Source: an uncultured Oscillospiraceae bacterium
GTDB taxonomy: Bacteria > Bacillota > Clostridia > Oscillospirales > Oscillospiraceae
Length of the DNA: 64,000 bases
Reading direction: 5' to 3'
NCBI GenBank assembly: GCA_934512135.1
Contig: CAKSWT010000001.1
Span: forward strand, 186,001-250,000
Under the pieces are notes generated by a model. That model was not told where the DNA came from. It saw only the letters and a list, made by a program, of their open reading frames with translations, and ran no database searches. A program made the position numbers and the translations under genes. Numbering within the stretch: position 1 is the stretch's first letter; each line of letters opens with the position of its first letter. Positions 16,789 to 26,317 of the stretch are shown piece after piece.

Positions 16789-17884
16789 ATCCCATACCTC
16801 CTGTCACATCATACTCCAGCAGAAGATCCTCTCCCAGCCTGGTGATCTGAGGGCGACTTAGCCGGGGGCCGGCATCCGGGTCGGGGGCTCCCTGCCCCTC
16901 CACCGGCGTCTTAGCCTCTTTGCCACCCAGCAGCTTGGGGGCGATGTAGGCGCAGAGGTGATGCACGATCCCGGCACGGAGCGCCGCCTCGTGGAGCGTA
17001 CCGCCCCCCTCTATCAGCAGGCTGTCTTTCTTCTGGCCGCCCAGCCACTCCACCAGCCCGTTCAGGTTCACACGCCCCTCCGGCCCGGGAAGCTCCAGCA
17101 CCGTCACCCCTTTTTCCGCCAGCGCCTCTTTCTTGGAGGGATCGCCCTGGGCACAGGCCACCACCGTGGGATATTCCCGGGCTGTTTCCACCAGAGCGCA
17201 GTGCAGCGGGATTTGCAGTCTGCTGTCCGCCACAATCCGCAGGGGCTGATGGGCTCCGGGCACACGGCAATTCAGCATGGGATCATCCGCCAGCACCGTC
17301 CCGATCCCCGCCAGAATTGCGCTGTACCGGCCTCTGAGCCGGTGGACATGCTTTCTTGCGGTCTCCCCGGTGATCCACTGGGAGGCGCCGGTATAGGATG
17401 CAATTTTTCCATCCAGCGTCATGGCGTATTTCATCACCACATAGGGCGTTCCCGTGGTAATGTAGTGAAAAAACACCGGATTTAGTGCGTCACACTCCTC
17501 CCGGAGGAAGTCTGTATCCACCTGAATTCCATGGTTCCGGAGGATCTCCACTCCCCTCCCGGACACCAGCGGGTTGGGATCCCGGGATCCAATGACCACC
17601 CGGGCCAGCCCGTGCTGAATCACAGCATCGGTGCAAGGCGGCGTCCGTCCCTGATGGCAGCAGGGCTCCAGGGTTACATACATGGTCGCTCCCTGGGCCG
17701 ATTCCGTCAGTCTGGCCAGAGCATTCCGCTCCGCATGGAGCTGACCACAGGCTTCATGATAGCCCTCTCCAATGATGCTTCCGTCCTTCACAATAACCGC
17801 CCCCACCATGGGGTTGGGATTGGTCCACCCAGCCCCTTGCCAAGCAAGGGCTATGGCTCTCCGCATCCATCTTTCGTCGTCCAT
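16769..17884 (-). CDS. ribD: Bifunctional riboflavin deaminase/reductase RibD
   Basis: Deaminates and then reduces the pyrimidine intermediate of riboflavin synthesis. The start is taken as ATG 17884, preceded by AAAGGAG, giving 371 residues; upstream in-frame starts add 20 residues unlike the family. N-terminal deaminase zinc motifs: HAERNAL and the TLEPCCHQGRTPPCTDA loop. The C-terminal reductase half begins with VVMKYAMTLDGKIA and ends with the EGGGTLHEAALRAG NADPH-binding region. First gene of the rib operon, directly behind an FMN riboswitch and terminator. Confidence 0.96.
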   Translation of the reverse strand: MDDERWMRRAIALAWQGAGWTNPNPMVGAVIVKDGSIIGEGYHEACGQLHAERNALARLTESAQGATMYVTLEPCCHQGRTPPCTDAVIQHGLARVVIGSRDPNPLVSGRGVEILRNHGIQVDTDFLREECDALNPVFFHYITTGTPYVVMKYAMTLDGKIASYTGASQWITGETARKHVHRLRGRYSAILAGIGTVLADDPMLNCRVPGAHQPLRIVADSRLQIPLHCALVETAREYPTVVACAQGDPSKKEALAEKGVTVLELPGPEGRVNLNGLVEWLGGQKKDSLLIEGGGTLHEAALRAGIVHHLCAYIAPKLLGGKEAKTPVEGQGAPDPDAGPRLSRPQITRLGEDLLLEYDVTGGMGYVHRDR

Positions 17885-17950
17885 CTGTCTCCTTTCCCCA
17901 TGGCGCAAAAAATGCCCCATGGAATCATCCACAGGGCAAATCATCGCCGA

Positions 17951-17985
17951 GAAACAAAAAACCTGAAACGACTGCTCGTTTCAGG
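17951..17985 (-). terminator. Riboswitch-controlled terminator before ribD
   Basis: On the minus strand CCTGAAACGA, GCAG loop, TCGTTTCAGG, then TTTTTTG. It lies between the FMN aptamer and ribD, as expected for an expression platform that ends transcription when FMN is bound. Confidence 0.9.
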
Positions 17986-18009
17986 GGAGAACATCTGCTG
18001 CTCGATGCC

Positions 18010-18120
18010 GTCTTCTTTCATCCAGACTATACTGTCGGCTCTGGAATTTCACCAGATCAGCACCAAAAAGGCGCTCGCGGGCTTTACCGCCGGTGGGGAA
18101 TCACACCCCGCCCTGAAGAC
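18010..18120 (-). promoter_or_regulatory. FMN riboswitch (RFN element)
   Basis: Read on the minus strand, the conserved RFN boxes occur in order: closing stem GTCTTC...GAAGAC, then GGCGGGGTGTGATTCCC, ACCGGCGGTAAAGCCCGCGA, GGTGAAATTCCAGAGCCGAC and AGTATAGTCTGGATGAAAGA. These are the six-stem aptamer's hallmark segments. High FMN should favour the downstream terminator and lower rib expression. Confidence 0.97.
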
Positions 18121-18139
18121 CAATATATTTGATGGGTTT

Positions 18140-18167
18140 ATTATACACCCGAAACGCCATTTGTCAA
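18140..18167 (-). promoter_or_regulatory. Promoter of the rib operon
   Basis: Minus strand: -35 TTGACA (18162-18167), 16-bp spacer, -10 TATAAT (18140-18145); both hexamers match consensus. The transcript would begin just before the riboswitch. Confidence 0.85.
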
Positions 18168-18336
18168 CTGTTCTTTTCACCCGAAAACTGCTTCATCGGG
18201 AGACGGCCTCCCCTGGAACGCGTCCAATTTCCTGCTCTCCCCCGGGTTAACCGTCCATTTTCGCCCAATCTTTACTATTTTTTGTAAGTTAACGCATGGA
18301 ATCTTAAGATTTTGTTAGAAATCTGTAGAAAAGCTA

Positions 18337-18365
18337 TTGCTTTTATTTACTAAACATGTTAATAT
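18337..18365 (+). promoter_or_regulatory. Probable promoter of the TM2 gene
   Basis: -35 TTGCTT (18337-18342), 17-bp spacer, -10 TAATAT (18360-18365). The leader to ATG 18455 is about 80 bases. Nothing else was recognised between 18168 and 18454. Confidence 0.5.
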
Positions 18366-18454
18366 CGAAACGTAGAGATGAGAGCCCCATTTAGCTCATA
18401 GAATTAAATGCAGATACTGCGTTTATTTGATAACGAGATGAGGAGGAAAATTCA

Positions 18455-18658
18455 ATGAAAGACAAGACAACTGCGCTGATTCTGTCAATCCTGGTGGGAG
18501 GCCTTGGTGTGGACCGCTTCTATCTGGGCTACACGGGAATGGGTATTCTGAAGCTGCTGACTGGGGGATGCTTTGGCATTCTGTGGCTGATTGACATCAT
18601 CAACATTGCCACCGGAAAGCTGCAGCCCGCAGACGGGAAGGGATACAAGGAAGCATAA
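18455..18658 (+). CDS. TM2 domain membrane protein
   Basis: 67 residues, full length for a single TM2 domain. Two hydrophobic helices flank the family motif: GGLGVDRFYLGYTGMGILKL carries the D-R-F-Y-L-G core, and the second helix is FGILWLIDIINIATG. The cellular role of TM2 proteins in bacteria is largely unknown. GAGGAGGAAAA precedes the start. It is a single-gene unit followed by a hairpin terminator. Confidence 0.9.
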   Translation: MKDKTTALILSILVGGLGVDRFYLGYTGMGILKLLTGGCFGILWLIDIINIATGKLQPADGKGYKEA

Positions 18659-18700
18659 CCTCGTTTTCTTTGACCCCCACAATACATAATTGAGCGAAAC

Positions 18701-18735
18701 AAAATTCCTCGGTTCGTTAGGAACCGGGGAATTTT
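18701..18735 (+). terminator. Terminator after the TM2 gene
   Basis: AAAATTCCTCGGTTC pairs with GAACCGGGGAATTTT across a GTTAG loop, with one mismatch; the stem itself ends in T. Confidence 0.75.
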
Positions 18736-18849
18736 CACGATAAGCGACAAATCCCCCGCCGGCAGATCCGTCGGCGTCTGCCGCAGTTGAACCTTACGCA
18801 GTAGGCGCCGCTGCGCCGCAAAGGCCTTCAGGGCATTCCAATGTAGACA

Positions 18850-18894
18850 GAGCGATCTGACTTCTCTCACAGAAATCAGATCGCTCATATTTTT
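18850..18894 (+). terminator. Second hairpin between TM2 and guaA
   Basis: GAGCGATCTGA pairs with TCAGATCGCTC and is followed by ATATTTTTG. It may end leftover transcription toward the convergent guaA. The rest of 18659-18987 shows no gene. Confidence 0.7.
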
Positions 18895-18987
18895 GAATCA
18901 TCTCAACATGTTGTCATTTTGTTGGTCACGGGGCAATTCCCGGGCGCAAAAGTCCAGCATTTTCAAGGCTTTTTGGCCTTTCGGGGA

Positions 18988-20529
18988 TTATTCCCACTCA
19001 ATCGTTGCCGGCGGCTTCGACGTAATATCGTAGACGATTCGGTTGATGCCCTTGACCTCGTTGACGATTCTGACGCTGATCTTATCCAACACCTCGTAGG
19101 GAATTCTGGCCCAGTCGGCGGTCATAAAGTCGGAGGTGGTGACGCCGCGAAGAGCCAGGGTGTAATCATAGGTACGGCCGTCCCCCATCACGCCCACAGA
19201 GCGCATATTGGTGAGCACCGCAAAGTACTGGCTGATCTGGGTGTCCAGGCCGGCATTTGCAATCTCCTCCCGGAAAATCGCATCCGCATCCCGGAGGGTG
19301 TCGGCCTTCTCCTTCGTGATGTCGCCGATAATGCGAATGGCCAGGCCGGGACCCGGGAAGGGCTGACGCTGCACCAGGTAATTGGGAAGCCCCAGCTCAC
19401 GGCCCAACTGGCGGACCTCGTCCTTGAACAGCATCCGCAGAGGCTCAATGATCTCCTTGAAATCCACATAGTCCGGGAGACCGCCTACATTATGATGGCT
19501 CTTGATGACTGCGGCATCGCCGGTTCCGGACTCGATCACGTCGGGATAGATGGTACCCTGAACCAGATAGTCCACGGAGCCGATTTTCTTTCCCTCTTCC
19601 TCAAAGACCCGGATAAACTCCTCGCCAATGATCTTGCGCTTGTGCTCCGGCTCGGTGACACCGGCCAGCTTGGACAGGAACCGCTGCTCGGCGTCCACCC
19701 GGACGAAATGGATGTCCCATTTGGAGAAGGCCGCCTCCACCTCGTCCCCCTCGTTTTTGCGCATCAAGCCGTGGTCCACAAATACGCAGGTTAGCTGATT
19801 TCCCACGGCCTCTGCCAGCAGAGCCGCCGCCACAGAGGAGTCCACACCACCGGAGAGCGCCAGCAGCACCTTGCCTTCTCCCACCTGCTCCCGAATGGAG
19901 GCAATGGCTGTTTTGCAGTAATCCCCCATGGTCCAGTCGCCCTTGGCCCCGCAGACCTCATAGAGGAAGTTGCGGATCATCTGGACGCCGTTTTCCGTAT
20001 GGTTCACCTCAGGATGGTACTGCACCCCGTAGAAGCCCCGCTTTTCGTCGCAAATCGCCACATTGGGGCAGGCATCCGTGTGGGCCACAAGCTGGAAGCC
20101 CTCAGGAACCTTCGCCATATAGTCTCCGTGGCTCATCCAGGAAATTCCCTCCTCCGGAAGGCCCCGAAAGAGCTTGCAGGAGGTGTCGTAATAGGTCTTT
20201 GTCTTGCCGTACTCTCGGGCAGTATCCTCCTGCGCCGCCGTCACCTGGCCGCCCAACGTATGGGCCATCAGCTGACAGCCGTAGCAGATGCCCAGCACCG
20301 GCACACCCAGCTGGAAAATCGCCGGGTCATAGTGGGGGGCCTTTTCCTCATAGACGCTGCCGGGACCGCCGGTGAAAATAAAGCCAATGGGGTTCATGGC
20401 CTTTAGCTCCTCCAGGGGGGTGGTATAGGGCTTGACCTCGCAGTATACGCTGCATTCCCGAACCCGGCGGGCAATCAGCTGATTATACTGACCGCCAAAG
20501 TCCAAAACGATGACCGTCTGGTGGTTCAT
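18988..20529 (-). CDS. guaA: GMP synthase (glutamine-hydrolysing)
   Basis: Converts XMP to GMP using glutamine and ATP. The start is ATG 20529 with GGAGAAAATAG before it, giving 513 residues; the in-frame upstream extension is not family-like. An N-terminal class I glutamine amidotransferase carries the nucleophile cysteine in LGICYGCQLM and the His-Glu in QYHPEVNHTENG. The ATP pyrophosphatase has the P-loop LALSGGVDSSV. The C-terminal dimerisation domain ends KPPATIEWE, the typical GuaA terminus. It lies 63 bases after carB and is probably part of a carA-carB-guaA transcript. Confidence 0.97.
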   Translation of the reverse strand: MNHQTVIVLDFGGQYNQLIARRVRECSVYCEVKPYTTPLEELKAMNPIGFIFTGGPGSVYEEKAPHYDPAIFQLGVPVLGICYGCQLMAHTLGGQVTAAQEDTAREYGKTKTYYDTSCKLFRGLPEEGISWMSHGDYMAKVPEGFQLVAHTDACPNVAICDEKRGFYGVQYHPEVNHTENGVQMIRNFLYEVCGAKGDWTMGDYCKTAIASIREQVGEGKVLLALSGGVDSSVAAALLAEAVGNQLTCVFVDHGLMRKNEGDEVEAAFSKWDIHFVRVDAEQRFLSKLAGVTEPEHKRKIIGEEFIRVFEEEGKKIGSVDYLVQGTIYPDVIESGTGDAAVIKSHHNVGGLPDYVDFKEIIEPLRMLFKDEVRQLGRELGLPNYLVQRQPFPGPGLAIRIIGDITKEKADTLRDADAIFREEIANAGLDTQISQYFAVLTNMRSVGVMGDGRTYDYTLALRGVTTSDFMTADWARIPYEVLDKISVRIVNEVKGINRIVYDITSKPPATIEWE

Positions 20530-20592
20530 GCTATTTTCTCCTTTCCCAACCGTGGGGCGAGAGGTCTCCAGGCCCCTCGCCGCCACCATGGC

Positions 20593-23500
20593 TTATCTCT
20601 GGTTAATCTTCGTAATATCCACAGCCTGTAGCTCGCTGGCCCGGCCCATGGTTCTGGCCTGGAGCATAGCCCGGGCCGTATCCACCGCCGTAATCACCGG
20701 GATGGAATGCTCCGTTGCGGCACGGCGGATGGTGAAGCCATCGTTGTTGTGCTTCCGGTCATTGGCCGGCGTATTGATTACCATATCAAACATGCCAATC
20801 TCGATCATGTCCAAAATAGAGGGGCTGCCCTCGGAGATTCGGTTGACCTTCTGACAGGTTACCTCATGCTTCTTCAAATATTCATAGGTACCGGCCGTGG
20901 CATACAGATGCATTCCCAGATCCTCCATGGTTCTGGCAATGGGCAGGATCTCCGGCTTATCCGCGTCCTTCACCGTCAGCAGAATATTGCTGTCCTTCTT
21001 GGGAATCTGCATTCCGACCCCCTTAAAGGCCTTCAGCAGGGCCTGGTTAAAGTCCTGGTCAATACCCAAGACCTCACCGGTGGACTTCATCTCCGGCCCC
21101 AGGGAGGTGTCTACATCCGTCAGCTTGGAGAAGGAGAACACCGGCATCTTCACCGCATAATAGGGAGACTCCGGATATAGTCCGGTGCCATAGCCCAAGT
21201 CCTTGAGCTTCTCGCCCAGCATAACCCGGGTCGCCAGCTCAATAATGGGCACACCGGTGACCTTGGTGATATAGGGGATGGTCCGGGAGGAACGGGGGTT
21301 CACCTCGATCACATAGACCTTGTCATTATAAATCACAAACTGAATATTGACAAGTCCCACCACATGGAGGGCCGTGGCCAATCTCCGGCTGTAATCTGCA
21401 ATAATCTCCTGGTGGCGCCGCTCGATCTTCACCGGCGGATACACGGAGATGGAGTCGCCGGAGTGAATGCCGGCCCGTTCGATGTGCTCCATAATGCCGG
21501 GGATCAGGATGTCCTCTCCGTCACAGACGGCGTCCACCTCCAGCTCCCGGCCCATGAGATACTTGTCCACCAAAATGGGGTGCTCCTGGGAGTACATATT
21601 GATGATCGCCATGTAGTCCTCAATGTCCTTGTCGTTATAGGCGATCTGCATACCCTGGCCCCCCAACACATAGGAGGGACGCACCAGCACCGGATAGCCG
21701 ATGCGGTTTGCAATTTCCTTGCCGTCCTCTGCGGTAAAGCAGGTGCCGGCGTCGGCTTTTTCAATGTGGGTCTGCTTCAGAATTTCGTCAAACTTCTCCC
21801 GATCCTCTGCGGCGTCCACGCCCTCGGCGTCGGTGCCCAGGATTCGAACTCCCATATTGGTCAGGTCCTGGGTCAGCTTAATGGCCGTCTGGCCGCCAAA
21901 CTGCACCACAGCGCCCCAGGGCTTCTCCAGCTCCACAATGTTCTGCACATCTTCCGGGGTCAACGGCTCAAAATACAGCTTATCCGCCACATCAAAGTCT
22001 GTGGAAACCGTCTCGGGGTTGTTGTTGACAATGATGGTGTAGCAGCCCAGCCGCTTCAGGCTCCACACAGAGTGGACGGAGCAGAAGTCGAACTCGATGC
22101 CCTGGCCAATCCGAATGGGACCGGAGCCCAGGACCAGGACCTTTCTGGGCACCTCAGTGCCCTCGGCTTCATTCTCATCGTCATAGGTGGAGTAGTAGTA
22201 GGGCGTGGCTGCGTCAAATTCCGCCGCACAGGTATCCACCATTTTAAAGGAGGCGTGAATATTCAGCTGATTTCTCAGTTCCTTGATCTCAAAATGGGAC
22301 TTTCCGCAGAGCTGCCCGATGAATTCGTCGGTGAAGCCCATCTCCTTGGCCCGGCGCAGCAGCTGATAGTCCAGCGGCTCCGTGGCAACACGCTGCTCCA
22401 TGGTGACAATGTCATGGAACCGATCCAGGAACCAGATGTCCACCTTGGTGATCCGGTTGATCTCCTCCGGGGAGATACCCCGACGCAGGGCCTCTGCCAT
22501 CACAAACAGCCGCTGATCGTCAATGAGCTCCAGTCTCGCATGAATCTCCTCGTCGGTGAGCGTTTTGAGGCTGTCCAGCTGCAGAGAGTTGACGTGCTGC
22601 TCCAGGGACCGGACGGCCTTCATCAGCGCCCCCTCAAAGCTGTTGTCAATGGCCATAACCTCGCCGGTGGCCTTCATCTGGGTCCCCAGCTTCCGGCTGG
22701 CATGGACAAACTTATCAAAGGGCCACTTGGGAATCTTCACCACGCAGTAGTCCAGAGCCGGTTCAAAGCAGGCACAGGTCTTTCCCGTCACGGAGTTCTT
22801 GATCTCGTCCAGGGTATATCCCAGGGCAATCTTCGCCGCCACCTTGGCAATGGGATAGCCGGTGGCCTTGGAGGCCAGTGCCGAGGACCGGGACACCCGG
22901 GGGTTGACCTCGATGACTGCATACTCAAAGCTGTCGGGATTCAGGGCAAACTGGACGTTGCAGCCTCCCTCGATCTCCAGGGCGGAGATAATATCCAGCG
23001 CTGCGGTACGGAGCATCTGATACTCCTTGTCCGCCAGGGTCTGGGAGGGTGCCACCACAATGGAGTCGCCGGTGTGTACGCCCACCGGGTCGATGTTTTC
23101 CATATTACAGACGGTGATGACGTTGCCGGCGCCATCCCGGATGACCTCGTACTCGATCTCCTTCCAGCCGGAGATGCACCGCTCAATGAGCACCTGGTTC
23201 ACCCGGCTCAGCCGGATGCCGTTGGAGGCAATTTCATGCAGGTCCTTCATGGTATAGGCAATGCCGCCGCCGGTGCCGCCCAGCGTATAGGCAGGTCGTA
23301 CGATCACAGGCAGCCCGATTTCCTTGGCAAAGGCCATGGCATCCTCCACGGTTTCCACCACCTTGGAGGTGACACAGGGCTGGCCAATGGCCTCCATGGT
23401 GTCCTTAAAGCCCTGCCGGTCCTCTGCCTTCCGAATGGACTCGGCGCTGGTGCCCAGCAGCCGGACGCCGTATTTCTCCAGTGTCCCGTCCTCTGCCAGC

Positions 23501-23802
23501 GCCATGGCCAGGTTCAGGCCGGTCTGTCCACCCAGCGTGGGCAGCACCGCATCGGGCCGCTCCATCTCAATGATCTGGGTCACGGAGGCCGTGTTCAGGG
23601 GCTCAATATACACATGATCCGCAATATCCTTGTCGGTCATAATGGTGGCCGGGTTGGAGTTGACCAGAACCACCTCAATCCCCTCTTCCCGCAAGCTGCG
23701 GCAGGCCTGGGTTCCCGCATAGTCGAATTCCGCCGCCTGGCCGATAATGATGGGGCCGGAACCAAGGACCAGTACCTTCTTGATGCTTTCGTTCTTAGGC
23801 AT
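20593..23802 (-). CDS. carB: Carbamoyl-phosphate synthase large subunit
   Basis: 1069 residues, full length. It makes carbamoyl phosphate for pyrimidines and arginine from bicarbonate, ammonia and ATP. Two homologous ATP-grasp halves are visible: the first opens KVLVLGSGPIIIGQAAEFDYAG, the second with KVLVLGSGPIRIGQGIEFDF, followed by the C-terminal allosteric MGS-like domain (ILLTVKDADK to the end). The start overlaps the end of carA by eight bases. No pyr biosynthesis gene or PyrR attenuator is in the neighbourhood. Confidence 0.97.
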   Translation of the reverse strand: MPKNESIKKVLVLGSGPIIIGQAAEFDYAGTQACRSLREEGIEVVLVNSNPATIMTDKDIADHVYIEPLNTASVTQIIEMERPDAVLPTLGGQTGLNLAMALAEDGTLEKYGVRLLGTSAESIRKAEDRQGFKDTMEAIGQPCVTSKVVETVEDAMAFAKEIGLPVIVRPAYTLGGTGGGIAYTMKDLHEIASNGIRLSRVNQVLIERCISGWKEIEYEVIRDGAGNVITVCNMENIDPVGVHTGDSIVVAPSQTLADKEYQMLRTAALDIISALEIEGGCNVQFALNPDSFEYAVIEVNPRVSRSSALASKATGYPIAKVAAKIALGYTLDEIKNSVTGKTCACFEPALDYCVVKIPKWPFDKFVHASRKLGTQMKATGEVMAIDNSFEGALMKAVRSLEQHVNSLQLDSLKTLTDEEIHARLELIDDQRLFVMAEALRRGISPEEINRITKVDIWFLDRFHDIVTMEQRVATEPLDYQLLRRAKEMGFTDEFIGQLCGKSHFEIKELRNQLNIHASFKMVDTCAAEFDAATPYYYSTYDDENEAEGTEVPRKVLVLGSGPIRIGQGIEFDFCSVHSVWSLKRLGCYTIIVNNNPETVSTDFDVADKLYFEPLTPEDVQNIVELEKPWGAVVQFGGQTAIKLTQDLTNMGVRILGTDAEGVDAAEDREKFDEILKQTHIEKADAGTCFTAEDGKEIANRIGYPVLVRPSYVLGGQGMQIAYNDKDIEDYMAIINMYSQEHPILVDKYLMGRELEVDAVCDGEDILIPGIMEHIERAGIHSGDSISVYPPVKIERRHQEIIADYSRRLATALHVVGLVNIQFVIYNDKVYVIEVNPRSSRTIPYITKVTGVPIIELATRVMLGEKLKDLGYGTGLYPESPYYAVKMPVFSFSKLTDVDTSLGPEMKSTGEVLGIDQDFNQALLKAFKGVGMQIPKKDSNILLTVKDADKPEILPIARTMEDLGMHLYATAGTYEYLKKHEVTCQKVNRISEGSPSILDMIEIGMFDMVINTPANDRKHNNDGFTIRRAATEHSIPVITAVDTARAMLQARTMGRASELQAVDITKINQR

Positions 23803-24874
23803 GCTTCTTCGCCTCCATCTTCTCTACAAATTGATCGAACAGATAGCCGGTATCCCGAGGACCGGGAGAGGCCTCCGGATGGAACTGCACTGTAAACACA
23901 CGGCCGTTTTTGTAGCGAAGGCCCTCTACGGTGCCATCGTTGACATTGATATGGCTGATTTCCGCCACCTCCGGCCGGACCGTATCCTGCTTCACCACAT
24001 AGCCGTGGTTCTGAGAGGTGATATACACCCGTCCGGCAGCCACGTCCCGCACAGGATGGTTGGCTCCCCGGTGGCCGTATTTGAGCTTCTCCGTCTTCGC
24101 TCCCGTGGCCAGCGCCATAATCTGATGGCCCAGGCACACGGCAAAGACGATCATATCGGAATCATAGAGCTTCCGCACCTCTTCAACAATCTGAAGGTTA
24201 TCTGCTGGGTCTCCGGGGCCGTTGGAGAGCATGACGCCGTCAAAGCCTCCCTCCAAAATCACCTGGGCCGGGGTATGGGCCGGGAATACCGTCACCTGAC
24301 AGCCTCTTTGGTTCAGGCAGCGGATCATGTTCTCCTTGACCCCCAAATCCAGCAGCGCCACCTTGGGGCCGTCTCCGGGATAGACCTGCATCTGGGACCG
24401 GGTGGTCTTTTCCACAGTGCCCTGGATCCGGTAGGCCCGAATGAGCTTTTGCTTGGCCTCCACATCCGGGTTTTCCTCCACCGTAATCATGCCGTTCATG
24501 GTTCCCTGATCCCGGAGCATTCTGGTGATGGCCCGGGTGTCCACCCCGTGAATGCCGGAAATGTTGTGGGCCTTTAAATAATCGTCCAGCGTTCCCTCAT
24601 TGCGGAAATTGCTTCCTCTGGGGCTCAAACGCCGGACGATCATCGCAGCAGCCCAGGGATTTCTGGACTCTTCATCTTCAGAATTGATACCATAGTTTCC
24701 AATCAGGGGATAGGTCATCACCACTCCCTGACCGGCATAGGAGGGATCCGTCAGAATCTCCTGATAGCCAACCATGGAGGTGTTAAACACCATCTCACAG
24801 ATACAGTCCGCCGTGGAACCCATGCTCTCGCCGTGGAACACCACACCGTTCTCCAAAATCAATGTTGCTTTCAT
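23795..24874 (-). CDS. carA: Carbamoyl-phosphate synthase small subunit
   Basis: 359 residues, full length. It hydrolyses glutamine and passes ammonia through a tunnel to CarB. The CPSase N-terminal domain (LILENGVVFHGES, then MVFNTSMVGYQEILTDPSY) precedes a class I amidotransferase with the nucleophile in AVCLGHQIM and the His/Glu pair in QFHPEASPGP. An AGGTAGCG ribosome binding site precedes the start. It is the first gene of the run. Confidence 0.97.
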   Translation of the reverse strand: MKATLILENGVVFHGESMGSTADCICEMVFNTSMVGYQEILTDPSYAGQGVVMTYPLIGNYGINSEDEESRNPWAAAMIVRRLSPRGSNFRNEGTLDDYLKAHNISGIHGVDTRAITRMLRDQGTMNGMITVEENPDVEAKQKLIRAYRIQGTVEKTTRSQMQVYPGDGPKVALLDLGVKENMIRCLNQRGCQVTVFPAHTPAQVILEGGFDGVMLSNGPGDPADNLQIVEEVRKLYDSDMIVFAVCLGHQIMALATGAKTEKLKYGHRGANHPVRDVAAGRVYITSQNHGYVVKQDTVRPEVAEISHINVNDGTVEGLRYKNGRVFTVQFHPEASPGPRDTGYLFDQFVEKMEAKKHA

Positions 24875-24945
24875 TTGGCCACGCTACCTTTCTGCATTGT
24901 TCAGGCACACACCCGGAGGCCCGCAGTGTCTCCATATTACCTGAT

Positions 24946-24974
24946 ATGATACTCGATTTCCACAAAAAAGGCAA
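24946..24974 (-). promoter_or_regulatory. Promoter of carA-carB-guaA
   Basis: Minus strand: -35 TTGCCT (24969-24974), 17-bp spacer, -10 TATCAT (24946-24951). The short leader shows no obvious attenuator. Confidence 0.6.
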
Positions 24975-25038
24975 GGTGGGATTTTGCACGAATGCGCTGA
25001 GACTTCCATATATATTTATTGTGCAGGTTCTTTTCCCA

Positions 25039-25077
25039 TAAAAAATGGAGAATCCCCAATGATCGAGGACTCTCCAT
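25039..25077 (-). terminator. Terminator after the U32 peptidase operon
   Basis: Minus strand: ATGGAGAGTCC pairs with GGGGATTCTCCAT and is followed by TTTTTT. Confidence 0.8.
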
Positions 25078-25087
25078 GCATAAATAT

Positions 25088-26317
25088 TCATTTTCTGGTT
25101 TGCTCGTCCACCTGACGGCGGAGGATGGCATATTCCGGAGCCTGCACCGGCAGGTCCATGCGAATCTCCATCTCTGGATGGGGACAGTAGGTGATGGACT
25201 CCCCCGCTCCGTTGGTCATCTCCCCCACCTGGAAGGAGATCGGTTTCTCTCCAGGAATGAGCAGCTCCAGGGTGTCCCCCTTCCAGAAGCGCCCCCGTTG
25301 GGTCAGCACGCTGTGACCCTTCTCGTCGCAGGACACCACATAGGCCACCACATCCCAGTCCCGGATATATCGGGCATCCTCATAGAACTGCCCCTGCTCC
25401 GGCTGGCCGTAATAAAAGCCCTGGTAGTAGTGGCGATGGCTGATTTTCTCCACCTCATCCCGCCATACGGCCTCCAAGGGCTGCCCTGCCAAGGCCGCGT
25501 CAATTCCATGGCGGTAGGCATTGGTGACACAAGCCGCATAATAGGAGGATTTGGCCCGGCCTTCGATTTTAAAGGAGTTGATCCCCGCATCTATGAGCTC
25601 CGGAATGTGGTCGATCATACACAAATCCCGGGAATTCATAATGTAGGTTCCTCCGTCATCCTCCAGAATGGGGAAATATTCTCCCGGGCGACGTTCCTCC
25701 ATCAGGGCATATTTCCACCGGCAGGGCTGGGCGCAGGCCCCGTGGTTGGCATCCCGGCCCGCCAAATAATTGCTCAGCAAACAGCGCCCGGAAAAGCTCA
25801 CGCACATGGCCCCGTGGACAAAGGCCTCCAACTCCAGCTCCTTGGGAATATTCTCCCGAATGTCCCGAATCTCCGGAAAGCTCAGCTCCCGGGCCAGCAC
25901 CACGCGAGTGGCGCCCAGGTCGTACCAGGCTCTGGCCGTATCCGCGGACACCACCCCCATCTGGGTGCTGATATGACGTTCCACCTTGGGGGCCACCCGC
26001 TCTGCGGTTTTGAACACCCCCAGGTCGCCCAGAATAAAGGCGTCCACGCCCACATCCTGACACAGCTCCAGAAACGGCGGCATCTGCCGGATCTCCTCTG
26101 TCCGCGCCAGCACATTGCAGGTCACATAGACCTTGACCCCATGGCTGTGGCAGAAGGTGACGGCCTCCGCCAGCTGGGCATCGTCGAAGTTGCCGCACTT
26201 GGCGCGCATTCCATAGGCCTTGCCCGCCAGATAGACCGCATCTGCTCCGAAGCGCACCGCCATTTGCAGGCGCTCCGGATCCCCTGCGGGACTGAGCAGC
26301 TCCGGTTTAGCCCTCAT
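25088..26317 (-). CDS. Peptidase U32 family protein (tRNA/rRNA hydroxylation type)
   Basis: 409 residues. The family motif is clear: E-L-L-S-P-A-G at the N-terminus, STQMGVVSADTARAWYDLGA, and the cysteine-rich EAFVHGAMCVSFSGRCLLSN followed by GACAQPCRW, which in characterised relatives binds an Fe-S cluster. The annotation 'peptidase' is historical; relatives TrhP/YegQ and RlhA act in prephenate-dependent tRNA or rRNA hydroxylation, and the TrhP-like role is the best guess. It overlaps mltG by 11 bases and ends a six-gene operon. Confidence 0.88.
   Translation of the reverse strand: MRAKPELLSPAGDPERLQMAVRFGADAVYLAGKAYGMRAKCGNFDDAQLAEAVTFCHSHGVKVYVTCNVLARTEEIRQMPPFLELCQDVGVDAFILGDLGVFKTAERVAPKVERHISTQMGVVSADTARAWYDLGATRVVLARELSFPEIRDIRENIPKELELEAFVHGAMCVSFSGRCLLSNYLAGRDANHGACAQPCRWKYALMEERRPGEYFPILEDDGGTYIMNSRDLCMIDHIPELIDAGINSFKIEGRAKSSYYAACVTNAYRHGIDAALAGQPLEAVWRDEVEKISHRHYYQGFYYGQPEQGQFYEDARYIRDWDVVAYVVSCDEKGHSVLTQRGRFWKGDTLELLIPGEKPISFQVGEMTNGAGESITYCPHPEMEIRMDLPVQAPEYAILRRQVDEQTRK

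Noticed and set aside
18950..18987. A terminator after guaA
   Set aside because: Only a small AAGGC/GCCTT hairpin without a T-run can be drawn, so it was not called.
21364..23895. 843-residue plus-strand open frame antisense to carB
   Set aside because: It runs opposite a complete carB and consists of GC-bias-driven codons with no domain. Long antisense frames are expected in GC-rich genes.
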